A stretch of 64,000 nucleotides of DNA. Origin: SHZI01 sp031409515 (GTDB lineage Bacteria > Pseudomonadota > Gammaproteobacteria > Steroidobacterales > GCA-2729495). Where the stretch lies: positions 1-64,000 of the forward strand of contig JANNXJ010000016.1 in assembly GCA_031409515.1 (NCBI GenBank), read 5' to 3'. Shown here piece after piece: positions 15,538 through 25,800 of the stretch. Both the position numbers and the translations under genes were made by a program. The first letter of the stretch is position 1. Every line of letters begins with the position of its first letter. The notes under the pieces were generated by a model. That model saw only the letters and a program-made list of their open reading frames with translations, ran no database searches and was not told the DNA's origin.

Positions 15538-17886
15538 TCACTTGCAGGGCGGCGCTGCACCGGGCCGCGCCACCCAGACACCCGGCACGACAGCGCGCTG
15601 CCGGCGCACCAGACGGAGACTGGTGCCGGGCGTCACTTCGAACTGCAGCGCACCGTCGGCTCCGGTGTCCAGCACACAGGCGCCGGCCTCTCGCCAGCGC
15701 TCGACCACTTCCGTGGCCGGAAAGTGCCAGCGATTCCGGAAGCCCGTCGCAAAGACCACATAACGTGGCCTCGTGGCCGCAACGAATTCGGCCGAGGATG
15801 AGGTCCGGCTCCCATGGTGGGGAGCTACCACCAGATCCGCGCCACTAAGGCCGGCCTGAGCCACCAGATCACGCTCGACACCGGCTTCGATATCGCCGGG
15901 GAACAGCAAGCTCACCCCGGCGCCGGAGACGCGGAGCACGCAGGATCTCGCGTTGTCGTCCGACCACCGGGAGTCAGCAGCGGGATGCAGGATCTCGAAG
16001 GTGAAACCGTCCCACCACCAGCTGCTTCCCGCCCGACAGGGGGTCCACTGCTGATGGTCGGGGCCGGCACCAAGCAAGCGGTGGGCCGGATAGCGCTCCA
16101 GAACGCTGGCAGCGCCACCGCGGTGATCGGCGTCAGCGTGGGACACGAGCAGGGTGTCCAGGGTCCGGACGCCCAGCGCCTGCAGTGCGGGAACCACGAC
16201 TCGCTCTCCCGCATCACTGGTCCGGAACGCGGGACCGGTGTCATAAAGCAGCGTATGACCGGCCGTCTGCAGCAGAACGGCCAGCCCTTGCCCCACATCG
16301 AGGACAGTGACACGCAGGCTTCCGGGCGGCACGGGCCCGCTGCTGGCAGCCATGAGTCCAGCCAGCATGCCGAGACTAAGCCAGCGCAGGGGCCAGGGGG
16401 GTGGCCAAAGGGCGGAGACTACCCCGACACCGGCCAGCAGGATGGCGACCAGCGGTGGCTCGGGCAGGTACCAGACAGCCATCGGCAGACTGGCGCACCA
16501 GTCCAGGAACCAGCGCCAGACGTCGAAGCAGTCTGCCGCCATTCCGAGAATGGCCGCCCCTGCCCGGGGCGCAACCACCACCGTCGCGGTCCCGATGAGC
16601 GTCACTGGCAGCAGGACAAAGGTGAACGCCGGGACTGCCACCAGATTGGCCAGCGTCCCGCTCAGGGGAATCTGACCGAAGAAGAGCACCAGCAGTGGCG
16701 CAAGCCCCACCGTCATGCCCGCCTGGGTTACCAGAAGCAGGCGGACGGAACCTGGCGCACTCGTCCCGGTTCGGAGAGCCATTCCGGCCGCGACGAGCAC
16801 CGCCACCCCCGCGAAAGACAGCCAGAATCCCGGCACCAGTGGCGCGAGTGGTTCGATCAGCAACACACCCAGGACTACAGTGGAGAGAAACTCGGCACCC
16901 GAAATGCGCCGTCGGCAGGTGGCCAGCACGGCGAGGAGACCCACGGCGAGCACTGACCGGGCCGTAGGCACGCTGAAGCCGGCCAGTGCCCCATAAAGGC
17001 TGGCGGCAAGCAGCGCTGTCCAGGCAGCCAGTACCCGCGGCCGACAGCGGCAACCTGCCGCGAGCAGAAACCTGGCGAGGAGCAGTCCCAGCAAGGCCGC
17101 GGGACCTGCGACCAGGGCGATGTGGAAGCCCGAGATGGAGATCAGGTGAATCGTGCCGGTGCGCCGGAGTTTGTCCCATTCGCTCTCGGGCAGAGCCTGG
17201 TAAGCACCGATGGCGAGTCCCAGTACATAGGGTGCTGCGTCCCTGCCCTTCAGTGCAGCGGCAATCTGCCGGGCAATCTCCGCGCGCCAGCCCGCTGCGG
17301 GACAATCCGGCGTACTCCCCGGCAGACGGCCATTCGCCGCGGACTCCCGGACCCAGCCCGTCGCGCCGATGTGCTGGCTGAAGAGCCACCGCTCATAGTC
17401 AAAGCCACCCGGATTGCTGAGAGCCCGAGGCGGCCTGAGGCGCAGGTTGAGCCGCCACCGCTGGCCGGGTTCCGGCGTCGCCCCGGGCCGGGTGCTGCTC
17501 TCGTACCAGCTGACCAGCACCCGCTCCGGAACGCCACGGCTGCGAGACTCGTCATCTGCGCTCAGGATGAAGCGCCGGGAACCCGGCTGCGCCCGGGGAA
17601 ACTCGCAGACACTTCCAGACACGAGAAGGTCTGGTGCAGAGCCCAGGGTCGTCGCAGACCCGGCAGGCCAGGGCTCCCGCAGCAGGCTGTCCAGTGAGGC
17701 TGCCACCAGAACCAGAGGCAGACCCGCCAGCAGGGTCATGGTCAGCGGTCGCGGTCCGCCCCGCCAGCCCGCGAGAGCGGCAGCCACCAGCAACAGCACC
17801 AGTGCCTGGTGAGCCGAGATGAGTAGAACCGGGCTCCAGAGCAGGATGCCGGCAAGCACAAGCGTGAAACTGGCTGCCAGGGCCAT
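15538..17886 (-). CDS. comEC: ComEC/Rec2 family DNA-uptake channel
   Basis: Predicted inner-membrane channel that carries single-stranded DNA into the cytoplasm during natural transformation. The 782-aa product contains a DUF4131-type N-terminal region, a Competence domain with many membrane segments (about 210-510), and a C-terminal metallo-beta-lactamase domain with SHADADH near residue 580. All three family modules are present, so it looks intact. It lies 79 bases upstream of exbB. No other competence genes are in the window. Confidence 0.94.
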   Translation of the reverse strand: MALAASFTLVLAGILLWSPVLLISAHQALVLLLVAAALAGWRGGPRPLTMTLLAGLPLVLVAASLDSLLREPWPAGSATTLGSAPDLLVSGSVCEFPRAQPGSRRFILSADDESRSRGVPERVLVSWYESSTRPGATPEPGQRWRLNLRLRPPRALSNPGGFDYERWLFSQHIGATGWVRESAANGRLPGSTPDCPAAGWRAEIARQIAAALKGRDAAPYVLGLAIGAYQALPESEWDKLRRTGTIHLISISGFHIALVAGPAALLGLLLARFLLAAGCRCRPRVLAAWTALLAASLYGALAGFSVPTARSVLAVGLLAVLATCRRRISGAEFLSTVVLGVLLIEPLAPLVPGFWLSFAGVAVLVAAGMALRTGTSAPGSVRLLLVTQAGMTVGLAPLLVLFFGQIPLSGTLANLVAVPAFTFVLLPVTLIGTATVVVAPRAGAAILGMAADCFDVWRWFLDWCASLPMAVWYLPEPPLVAILLAGVGVVSALWPPPWPLRWLSLGMLAGLMAASSGPVPPGSLRVTVLDVGQGLAVLLQTAGHTLLYDTGPAFRTSDAGERVVVPALQALGVRTLDTLLVSHADADHRGGAASVLERYPAHRLLGAGPDHQQWTPCRAGSSWWWDGFTFEILHPAADSRWSDDNARSCVLRVSGAGVSLLFPGDIEAGVERDLVAQAGLSGADLVVAPHHGSRTSSSAEFVAATRPRYVVFATGFRNRWHFPATEVVERWREAGACVLDTGADGALQFEVTPGTSLRLVRRQRAVVPGVWVARPGAAPPCK

Positions 17887-17952
17887 GGCAAATTCAGGTC
17901 CAGACTCTGGATAATGGGAGGTTAAAGACGCTACTGGGTTTAAAGGTACCGG

Positions 17953-18486
17953 ATGCCCCGCAAATTCTTCAGGCGACTATCTGCCCCATATCGCGGGAAT
18001 CAGGACGGTGCGGCGTGGTATCTCCGGCCCTTTCGGGCCTTGCTGGCCCACCCCGTCTATTTCTCGATCAACCGGCGCAGCGTTACTGGTGGCCTCGTGC
18101 TCGGGCTCTTTGTGGGTGTCCTGCCCTTTCTGGGCCACACGCCGGTGGTGGTGCTGGCCGCGCTGCTGCTCCGGGTGAACCTGCCCGTCGCCGTGGTCAG
18201 CACCTGGATCGCGAATCCGCTCACCTACGGCCCGATAATTTATGGTGAGTACATGCTGGGCAGCTTCCTGATGCAGCTCCCCCCCTCGGATCTCCACCTG
18301 GGCCAGCCCTGGATAGAACTGGCGCTGGCGCTGGCTGAGACGTGGCGGCCGCTGTGGCTGGGCGCCGTCGTGACGGGACTGATGCTGGCCGGTGCGGCCT
18401 ACCTGCTAAGCAATACCGCCTGGCGACTTATGACGCAGCGGCGCTTGCGACACCGGGAAGCGCGTCGCCGCGGTAGTCAGCCGTAG
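17953..18486 (+). CDS. DUF2062 membrane protein
   Basis: A 177-aa protein with two or three hydrophobic segments (about 45-80 and 130-155) and the DUF2062 pattern RRSVTGGLVLGLFVGVLP followed by NPLTYGPIIYGEY. The family is of unknown function and often lies near envelope genes. The last 59 bases overlap the 3' end of lolD on the opposite strand. ATG 17953 begins MPRKFFRR, a basic N-terminus usual for the family. Confidence 0.85.
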   Translation: MPRKFFRRLSAPYRGNQDGAAWYLRPFRALLAHPVYFSINRRSVTGGLVLGLFVGVLPFLGHTPVVVLAALLLRVNLPVAVVSTWIANPLTYGPIIYGEYMLGSFLMQLPPSDLHLGQPWIELALALAETWRPLWLGAVVTGLMLAGAAYLLSNTAWRLMTQRRLRHREARRRGSQP

Positions 18487-19165
18487 CATCTTCGAGGCCG
18501 CCGTCGGTCAGGCGCAGCACCCGGTTCATCCGGCTGGCGATACGGGGGTCGTGAGTGACGATCACGAGGCTGGCGCCCACTTCCCGATTCAGCGTCAGCA
18601 TCAGTTCAAGCACGTTGTCGCCCGTTTTGCGGTCGAGATTGCCCGTGGGTTCGTCAGCCAGAACGACAGCAGGCTCCGTCACGAGGGCCCGCGCCACCGC
18701 AACCCGCTGACGCTCCCCACCTGACAGCTCGCCCGGCCTGTGCTCCAGCCGATCAGCGAGACCCACGCGCTCCAGAACCTGACGGGCCCGGGCCCGGACG
18801 GCGTCGAGTGACTCCCTCCGCACCAGCAGGGGCATAGCCACATTTTCGAGGGCCGTGAACTCCGGCAACAGGTGATGAAACTGGTAGACAAAACCCAGAT
18901 GCTGGTTACGGATGCGGCCGCGCTCCGCATCCCCGGTCGCCGCCATGTCCTGGCCGCAGATCAGCACCTGGCCGGACGTGGCCGTGTCGAGCCCGCCGAG
19001 GAGCTGCAGCAGAGTGGTCTTGCCCGCCCCGGACGGACCCACGATCGCCACCCGCTCCCCGCGGGCAACGATGAGATTGATACCCTTGAGAACCTCCAGG
19101 GCTGCGGCGCCTTCGGCAAATGACTTACAGAGACCGCGACATTCTATCGCCGGCACTTCATTCAT
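18428..19165 (-). CDS. lolD: Lipoprotein-releasing ABC transporter ATPase LolD
   Basis: ATPase of the LolCDE complex that extracts outer-membrane lipoproteins from the inner membrane. The 245-aa product has Walker A GPSGAGKTT (43-51), signature LSGGERQR (147-154) and Walker B VVLADEP (167-173). ATG 19165 is chosen because it begins MNEVPAIECRGL, the normal family N-terminus, and overlaps the preceding permease stop by eight bases. Its 3' end overlaps the DUF2062 gene. Confidence 0.96.
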   Translation of the reverse strand: MNEVPAIECRGLCKSFAEGAAALEVLKGINLIVARGERVAIVGPSGAGKTTLLQLLGGLDTATSGQVLICGQDMAATGDAERGRIRNQHLGFVYQFHHLLPEFTALENVAMPLLVRRESLDAVRARARQVLERVGLADRLEHRPGELSGGERQRVAVARALVTEPAVVLADEPTGNLDRKTGDNVLELMLTLNREVGASLVIVTHDPRIASRMNRVLRLTDGGLEDATADYRGDALPGVASAAAS

Positions 19166-20405
19166 AACGCAACACCTCCGCCGGTGCCGTGACAGCGCCC
19201 CGCCAGGCTGGATAGATCGTCGAAACCAGGCCCAGTAGCAGGGCAATGCCCGCAATCTGCCAGACATCTGCCCAGAGCAGGCGGCTCGGCAACTCGCTGA
19301 TGAAATAGACATCGGGCGCCAGGAACTGAAAGCCTGAAAGCCGTTCGATGAACGCGGCGATCGCACTCACGTTCCAGGCACCCAGGACCCCACACACGAC
19401 GCCCACGACTGTCCCCACGACGCCAACCACCGCCCCCTGGAGGACGAAGACGGTGAGGATAGCAGCGGGCGCTGCGCCGAGTGTCCGGAGAATGGCGATC
19501 TCGCCCCGCTTGTCCCGGACCACCATCACCAGTGTGGACACAATATTGAAAGCGGCAACGCCGACTACGAGCAGCAGGATTACAAACACAATGGACCGCG
19601 TCAGCTGGATGGAGCGGAAGAAGTTGCCATGCTCCCGGGTCCAGTCAGTAACGTAGACCCCGCCACCCCAGGCGTTGGCCACGGCACGGACCACCGTCGC
19701 CGACTGCAGGGGATCGCGGATAGCGAGGCGCACGCCGGAAACATCCTCACCAAAACGCAGCAGCCGCTGGGCATCACTGATGTTGATAAAGGCCAGCGCC
19801 CGGTCGAATTCGTACATGCCCGCATAGAAGATGCCGGTCACCCGGAAGCGGCGCATGCGGGGTACAACCCCAGCAGGAGTGGTAATGCCCTGGGAGACCA
19901 GCATGATCACGGCGTCTCCGACCTGCACGTCGAGTTGCTCCGCCAGAGTCTTACCCAGGACGATCCCGAAGCCGCCAGGCTTCAGCCCGTCCAGGGTGCC
20001 AGCGACCATCAGGCTAACGAGCGCGGAGGTCTTGAGCTCGGCCGCCGGATCGACGCCCCGCAGCTGGACACCACGGATCTCAACAGGGCCCAGAAGCATG
20101 GCCTGGCCATCGACGAACCGGGCAACGGCCTTTACCTCAGGATCCTGGCCGGCCACAGCTGCCAGCGACTCCCAGTCGCTGATCCGGCCGTCGAGGCCGG
20201 TGATAGACGCGTGGGCGACCACCTGCAGAATCCGGTTACGGACCTCGGCTTCGAAACCGTTCATCACCGACAGGACGATGATCAGGACCGCAACGGCAAG
20301 CGCAATGCCGGCCATCGAGATGACTGAGATAAAGGAGATGAACTGGTTCTTGTTCCGCGACCGGACGTAACGGAGTGCGATGGCCAGCTCGTAGGGGCGC
20401 AACAT
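19158..20405 (-). CDS. LolC/LolE family lipoprotein-releasing permease (second copy)
   Basis: Membrane subunit of the Lol extraction machine, 415 aa. It has an N-terminal membrane helix (about 25-45), a large periplasmic domain and three C-terminal membrane helices ending in PAEVLRYE. Start ATG 20405 gives MLRPYELAIALRYVRSRN, the conserved family N-terminus. It follows its paralogue by 13 bases and precedes lolD, so a C-E-D order is likely. Which of the two is LolC and which LolE cannot be decided by eye. Confidence 0.93.
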   Translation of the reverse strand: MLRPYELAIALRYVRSRNKNQFISFISVISMAGIALAVAVLIIVLSVMNGFEAEVRNRILQVVAHASITGLDGRISDWESLAAVAGQDPEVKAVARFVDGQAMLLGPVEIRGVQLRGVDPAAELKTSALVSLMVAGTLDGLKPGGFGIVLGKTLAEQLDVQVGDAVIMLVSQGITTPAGVVPRMRRFRVTGIFYAGMYEFDRALAFINISDAQRLLRFGEDVSGVRLAIRDPLQSATVVRAVANAWGGGVYVTDWTREHGNFFRSIQLTRSIVFVILLLVVGVAAFNIVSTLVMVVRDKRGEIAILRTLGAAPAAILTVFVLQGAVVGVVGTVVGVVCGVLGAWNVSAIAAFIERLSGFQFLAPDVYFISELPSRLLWADVWQIAGIALLLGLVSTIYPAWRGAVTAPAEVLRYE

Positions 20406-20418
20406 ACTCGCAGCGTTC

Positions 20419-21672
20419 CTATTCGTACCGCAGAACTTCAGCTGGGGCCACGGCCGCCGCACGCAGCGCGGGATAAATCGTTGCACACGCTGTCAGAGCG
20501 AGGGCGATGAAGCTGACCCAGAAAAGATCCCCGCCCTTCAGGTCTGCAGGCAGGGAGGTCAGGTAGTAAACATCAGCTGGCATGAACTGAAAACCGAAGA
20601 GCCGCTCCAGCGCCGGGGCCACTGTCCCGATGTTGGTTGCCAGCAGGACGCCGCCGCCAATGCCCATCAGCACACCTGCCCAGCCGATCAGGATGCCCTG
20701 CAGGGCAAACATCGCTACCACCGCGCGCCGGGAGAAGCCGAGGGTACGCAGAATGGCGATTCCCGGGCGCTTGTCTGTGACGACCATCACCAGCGTGGCC
20801 ACAATGTTGAAGGCCGCCACTGCCACGATCAGGGAAAGGAGCAGGGTCATCATGGTCTTCTCAATGCGCACCGCCCGGAAGTAGGTGGCGTTATCCCGCG
20901 TCCAGTCGGTGGTGTCGGGCGCACTCCGCCCTCCTGCCGTCCAGTGCGCGAGCCAGCGCTGCAGGATCTGCGGTGCCGAAAAAATGTCGGTGGTCTGAAG
21001 ACGAATACCCGTGACGTTATCGCTGAGGCCGGCGAGCACTGCCGCGTCGGACAGATTCACGAGCACACGCACAGCATCGTGGTCCCGGACACCCACCTCG
21101 AAGATTCCCGCAATGGTCAGTTCCCGGAGGCGGGAGGTAACGCGGCCCCGGGCATCCCGGGCGGGGACCAGTACCCGCACGGTATCGCCGGTACCCACCC
21201 CCAGGCGAACGGCAAGGGCGCGCCCCAGCAGGGCTCGCCAGGAACCGGGCGCGAGGTCAGCCAGGGAACCGCCAGTCAGCGCACCCTCCAGGCCGGCGAT
21301 CGGCGCCTTCCGGGTCGGATCAACCCCTTCAATGATGGCGCCGGCCAGCTCGCCGCCCACCGCCACCATGGCTTCCAGTTCTATATAGGGCGCCGCCGAT
21401 TCCACGCCCGGGAACCCCTGCACATCGGCCAGCAGGTCACGCCAGGCTGGCTGCCGGTTTCCCGTCAGGACCGCGGCATGCCCTGTGATGGCAACGAGTC
21501 TGGACCGCAGCTCGTTCTCAAAACCGTTCATGACTGAGAGGACGACAATCAGAGCCGCCACGCCGAGGGCCACGCCGATCACAGAGGCCAGGGCCACCAG
21601 GGAGGCAAACTGGTTCGTCCGTTGGGCGCCCAGGTAACGCAGGGCAATCCAGACCGTGGCGGGTCGCATCAT
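20419..21672 (-). CDS. LolC/LolE family lipoprotein-releasing permease (first copy)
   Basis: Paralogue of the next gene, 417 aa, with the same layout: N-terminal helix with VIGVALGVAALIVVLSVMNG, periplasmic domain, three C-terminal helices and a PAEVLRYE end. The ATG at 21672 overlaps the sfsA stop as TGATG. Having two distinct permeases and one ATPase matches the heteromeric LolCDE system rather than the single-permease LolF type. Confidence 0.93.
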   Translation of the reverse strand: MMRPATVWIALRYLGAQRTNQFASLVALASVIGVALGVAALIVVLSVMNGFENELRSRLVAITGHAAVLTGNRQPAWRDLLADVQGFPGVESAAPYIELEAMVAVGGELAGAIIEGVDPTRKAPIAGLEGALTGGSLADLAPGSWRALLGRALAVRLGVGTGDTVRVLVPARDARGRVTSRLRELTIAGIFEVGVRDHDAVRVLVNLSDAAVLAGLSDNVTGIRLQTTDIFSAPQILQRWLAHWTAGGRSAPDTTDWTRDNATYFRAVRIEKTMMTLLLSLIVAVAAFNIVATLVMVVTDKRPGIAILRTLGFSRRAVVAMFALQGILIGWAGVLMGIGGGVLLATNIGTVAPALERLFGFQFMPADVYYLTSLPADLKGGDLFWVSFIALALTACATIYPALRAAAVAPAEVLRYE

Positions 21673-22409
21673 CAGCAGAGATCCACTGCAATCCGGCGGT
21701 CGATCCAGATGCCAGCCGGAGTCACCGTCGCACCCACGGCCAGGACCTCTACGCCGTCAGCAACAGCGGCGCGCAGGGCCCGGCCATAGTCAGGATCTAC
21801 GTCGTCGGCGGGCGCCACGACATCGACATCGGCACGCTGAGCGCAAAAGAGCACGCCGGCACGGGCACCTGCCCGCCGCAGGACAGCCAGCTCCCGGGCA
21901 TGGCGTGCCGCCCGCGTGCTCACCGCATCGGGAAAGATCGCGCGTCGGTCAGTCACAGCCGCAGTCACATTCTTGACTTCAAGGTAATAGTCCACCAATT
22001 CAGGTCCCCGGAGGAGAAAGTCGAACCGGACCCCTGCCGCGGGCACGGTGACCTCCGCCTGGAATGACGTATAGCCAGACAGTTCAGCGACCAGTCCCGC
22101 ACGCAGGGCAGCAGCGACCAGCTGGTTGGTCCGGCCAGTGTGCACCCCCACCAGGGTTCCCGAATCGACCTCCACCAGCTCCCAGGTAAACGGGCAACGC
22201 CTGCCAGGCCGGGCTGCCGGGCTCAGCCACACTCGGGAGTCCGGGGTCTGGCAACCAAGCATCGCCCCGGTATTGGGGCAGTGGGCGGTCACCGTGCTCC
22301 CATCCGGCAGTTGCACGTCGGCCAGGAAGCGCTGATAGCGGCGGACCAGCCGGCCCTCCTGAAGGGGGGTGGGAAAGCGGATCCCGGGAGGACCAGGCGG
22401 GTAGCTCAT
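21672..22409 (-). CDS. sfsA: SfsA family protein
   Basis: SfsA-type DNA-binding/nuclease-like protein, named after sugar fermentation stimulation in E. coli; its true role is uncertain. The sequence QRFLADVQLPDGSTVTAHCP followed by NTGAMLGC, and the later YYLEVKNVT and FPDAVSTRAARH segments, are diagnostic. ATG 22409 is preferred because GGAGAA precedes it; an ATG at 22427 adds six residues. It is coupled to the lol operon by TGATG. Confidence 0.93.
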   Translation of the reverse strand: MSYPPGPPGIRFPTPLQEGRLVRRYQRFLADVQLPDGSTVTAHCPNTGAMLGCQTPDSRVWLSPAARPGRRCPFTWELVEVDSGTLVGVHTGRTNQLVAAALRAGLVAELSGYTSFQAEVTVPAAGVRFDFLLRGPELVDYYLEVKNVTAAVTDRRAIFPDAVSTRAARHARELAVLRRAGARAGVLFCAQRADVDVVAPADDVDPDYGRALRAAVADGVEVLAVGATVTPAGIWIDRRIAVDLC

Positions 22410-22439
22410 TTCTCCAGCCAAGTCCATGGGATAGGTCGT

Positions 22440-22468
22440 TTATCTAAGGGAAGACCGAGTGCTATATT
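22440..22468 (+). promoter_or_regulatory. Extended -10 promoter for the small secreted protein gene
   Basis: TATATT at 22463-22468 is preceded by TGC, an extended -10, with a weak TTATCT at -35 (22440-22445) and a 17-base spacer. Transcription would start near 22475, leaving a short leader with the ribosome site AAGGAGAGG before ATG 22498. Confidence 0.45.
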
Positions 22469-22497
22469 TGGCAGTGCAAGCGTAAGGAGAGGTTAGC

Positions 22498-22791
22498 ATG
22501 GCTGCAAGCACACGAGCCTTCGTCATTGTCCTGGCAATCGCCGGGAGCCTGTTCAGCCCTTACCCCACTGCCCTGGCGGACACGTTGCTGATCGAGGGCG
22601 TCGACGCAGCCCAGCCCACGAGTGCAGAGCGGCCGAAACGCGGCAGCAGCATGGCCAGTGTCGAAGCACGCTTTGGCCCACCTGCCTCGCGCTCGGGTGC
22701 TGTCGGCCAGCCACCGATCACGCGCTGGGACTACAACGGCTTTAGCGTTTACTTCGAGTACGACCACGTTCTGCATTCGGTTCGTCGCTAG
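22498..22791 (+). CDS. Small secreted protein with a BamE/SmpA-like C-terminus
   Basis: A 97-aa protein with a signal peptide (about 1-27, cleaved after ALA). The short conserved part is SSMASVEARFGPP and WDYNGFSVYFEYDHVLHSV, which resembles the beta-strand pattern of small BamE/SmpA-like domains; that likeness is inferred by eye. The mature N-terminus has no lipobox cysteine. A strong ribosome site (AAGGAGAGG) and promoter-like box support expression. It is followed 56 bases later by mfd. Function unknown. Confidence 0.75.
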   Translation: MAASTRAFVIVLAIAGSLFSPYPTALADTLLIEGVDAAQPTSAERPKRGSSMASVEARFGPPASRSGAVGQPPITRWDYNGFSVYFEYDHVLHSVRR

Positions 22792-22847
22792 GCCCCGCTC
22801 ACGGGCCATCGGTGGGATAATGCCGGCCCGCCGAAGAGCGGGTTCTT

Positions 22848-25800
22848 ATGACCGGCACCACGTCCCCTTCCCCAACACTGCTGCCCCTGCCCCTGCCGCT
22901 GCCCACCGCCCCCGGCGGCCGCCGCGACTGGGCGGGCCTGGCCGACTGCGGCCACGCCCTGGGGCTGGCCACGCTGCGCCCATCCAGCACAGCCTTCTGG
23001 CTAATCATCGTGCCCACGGTCGCGCGGGCGGAAGCCCTCGAAGCGGAACTGCGCTTTTTTGCCAGCGGGGCGACGCGCATCGCGCTGTTTCCCGACACGG
23101 AAGTCCTGCCCTACGACACCTTCAGCCCCCACCAGGACCTGATCTCGCGCCGCCTCACGATCCTGAGGGATGTGGCATCCGGGCTGATCGACACCCTGAT
23201 CGTGGCGGCTTCCACGCTGCTGCCCCGGGTGCCACCGGTGAAGTACATCGGCGGCTACAGCGTGTCGCTGGCCACCGGCCAGAAGTTGCGGCCCGAGCAA
23301 TTGCGCCTGCAGCTCGAAGCCGCCGGCTATCAGCGGGTTTCCCAGGTGCTGGAGCACGGGGATTTCGCGGTGCGTGGTTCGCTCCTCGACTTTTACCCCA
23401 TGGGCTCCGGCCTGCCTGTGCGGGTGGACTTCCTCGATGACGAGATCGACACCCTGCGGCAGTTTGATCCGGACACCCAACTGTCAGGCGCGGTGCTGCA
23501 GTCACTCGAAACCCTGCCTGCCCGGGAAATGCCCGTGGATGCGGTGGCCATCAAGCAGTTTCGCCAGGCGTACCGGCGGCGCTTCGAGGGCAATCCCGCC
23601 CGCTCGATCATCTATAGGGAAGTGTCCGAGGGCCGCATGCCGGGGGGCGTGGAAAACTACCTGCCACTCTTTTTCGAAGGCACGGCGCTGCTCTGGGACT
23701 ACCTGCCCAAGGAACGTCTCACAATCACACTGGGGGATCCGGAAGGACTCCTCGCGCCTACCTGGCAGCAGATCAACGAGCGGTACCAGGACTCCCGGGA
23801 GGATTCGGAACGTCCGGCGCTGGAACCGGGGGAACTGAATGGCACGCCGGAGGAACACCTGAGCCGCATCGCCGGCGCCCCCCTGCTGGTGCTGGATCCG
23901 GGCACGCCAGACCCCACCGTGAGCGAACAGCGGGCCGCCACGGCGGGCCTGGCCCCGCTCCCCCAATTGCTGCTGGAGCCCCACGCCGAGGAGCCCACCC
24001 ACCGGTTGCGGGCTTTCATCCGCAATTTCACGGGCCGGATTCTGTTTGCGGCCGAGTCGGCCGGGCGCCGGGAGATGCTTGCTGATCTCCTGCGCCAGGA
24101 AGCCGTGCCCTCCGGTGAAGCGACCAGCTGGCAGGATTTCCTCAGCTCGGACCGCCCGGCGCTGGTAGGGATTGCGCCGCTGAGCCAGGGTCTGCTCCTG
24201 CGGGAGGCCAACATCGCGCTGATCACGGAACGGGAGCTCTACGGCGAGCGGCCCCGCAGCCGGCGCCGTCAACGTCGCGTCCGGGACCCGGAACAGATCC
24301 TGAGCGATCTCACCGACCTGCACCGGGGCGACCCCATCGTGCATGTGAACCATGGTGTGGGACGCTACCGGGGCCTGACGACCATCACGATCGATAGCCT
24401 GGCTACCGAGTTCCTCACCCTGGAGTACGCGGGGGGCGACCTGCTGCACGTGCCGGTCGCCTCGCTCCACATGGTGTCCCGGTACACCGGAACCTCTGCC
24501 GAGGAAGCGCCGTTGCACCGGTTGGGTGGGGATCAGTGGGAGAAGGCGCGGCGCAAGGCCGCCGCCCGCATCCGGGACGTGGCCGCGGAACTGCTGGAAC
24601 TCTATGCCAAGCGGGCTGCCCGGCAGACCGTCCGGCCTGCAGCGACCCAGCACGATTACGCCGCCTTTGCCGCCGGTTTTCCCTTCGAGCCCACGGAGGA
24701 TCAGGCCCGGGCCATCGAAGCCGTCGTCAGCGATCTCACCAGCGGCAAACCGATGGACAGGCTCGTCTGCGGCGACGTGGGCTTCGGTAAGACCGAGGTG
24801 GCGTTGCGCGCAGCCTTCATGGCCGTGTCTTCCGGTCGGCAGGTGGCGGTGCTGGTGCCGACCACCCTGCTGGCCCAGCAGCACTACCAGACTTTTGCCG
24901 ACCGCTTCGCCGACTGGCCGGTCACCGTTGAGGTGCTATCCCGCTTCCGCTCCGCCCAGGAAAGCCGCAAGGTTATGGCGGGCGCTGAAGCCGGCAGCGT
25001 GGATATCGTGATCGGTACGCACCGGCTGCTCCAGGGCGACATGCGCTTCAAGAACCTGGGCCTGATCATCGTCGACGAGGAGCACCGCTTCGGCGTCCGG
25101 GACAAGGAGCGGCTGAAGGCCTTGCGCATCGAGTCCGACGTCCTGACGCTGACGGCCACGCCGATTCCCCGGACGCTGAACATGGCCCTCGGGCGCCTGC
25201 GGGACCTGTCACTGATTGCCACGCCGCCGGAGACCCGGCTGAGCATCAAGACCTTCGTCACCCGCTTCGAAGACCGGGTGGTGCGGGAGGCCTGCCTGCG
25301 GGAACTTAAGCGGGGCGGCCAGATCTACTTCGTCCACAACCATATCGAGGACATCGAGAAGATCGCGGCCCAGCTCGCCGAGCTGGTGCCCGAGGCCCGC
25401 ATGGAAGTGGCCCACGGGCAGATGCGGGAAAGGGATCTGGAGCAGATCATGCTCGACTTCCACCACCGGCGCTTCCACATCCTGGTGTGCACGGCCATCA
25501 TCGAGAGCGGCCTGGACATTCCGTCGGCCAACACCATCATCATCAACCGGGCAGATCGCTTCGGCCTGGCCCAGCTGCACCAGCTCCGCGGCCGGGTTGG
25601 GCGGTCACACCACCAGGCGTTTGCGTACCTGCTGGCACCACCCCGCGAGGCGCTAACGGCCGACGCCATCAAGCGGCTGGACGCCATCGCCGCCCTGGAA
25701 GACCTGGGCTCCGGATTCATGCTGGCGACCCACGACATGGAGATTCGCGGCGCGGGGGAACTGCTGGGGGAAGACCAGAGTGGCCAGATCCAGGAGATCG

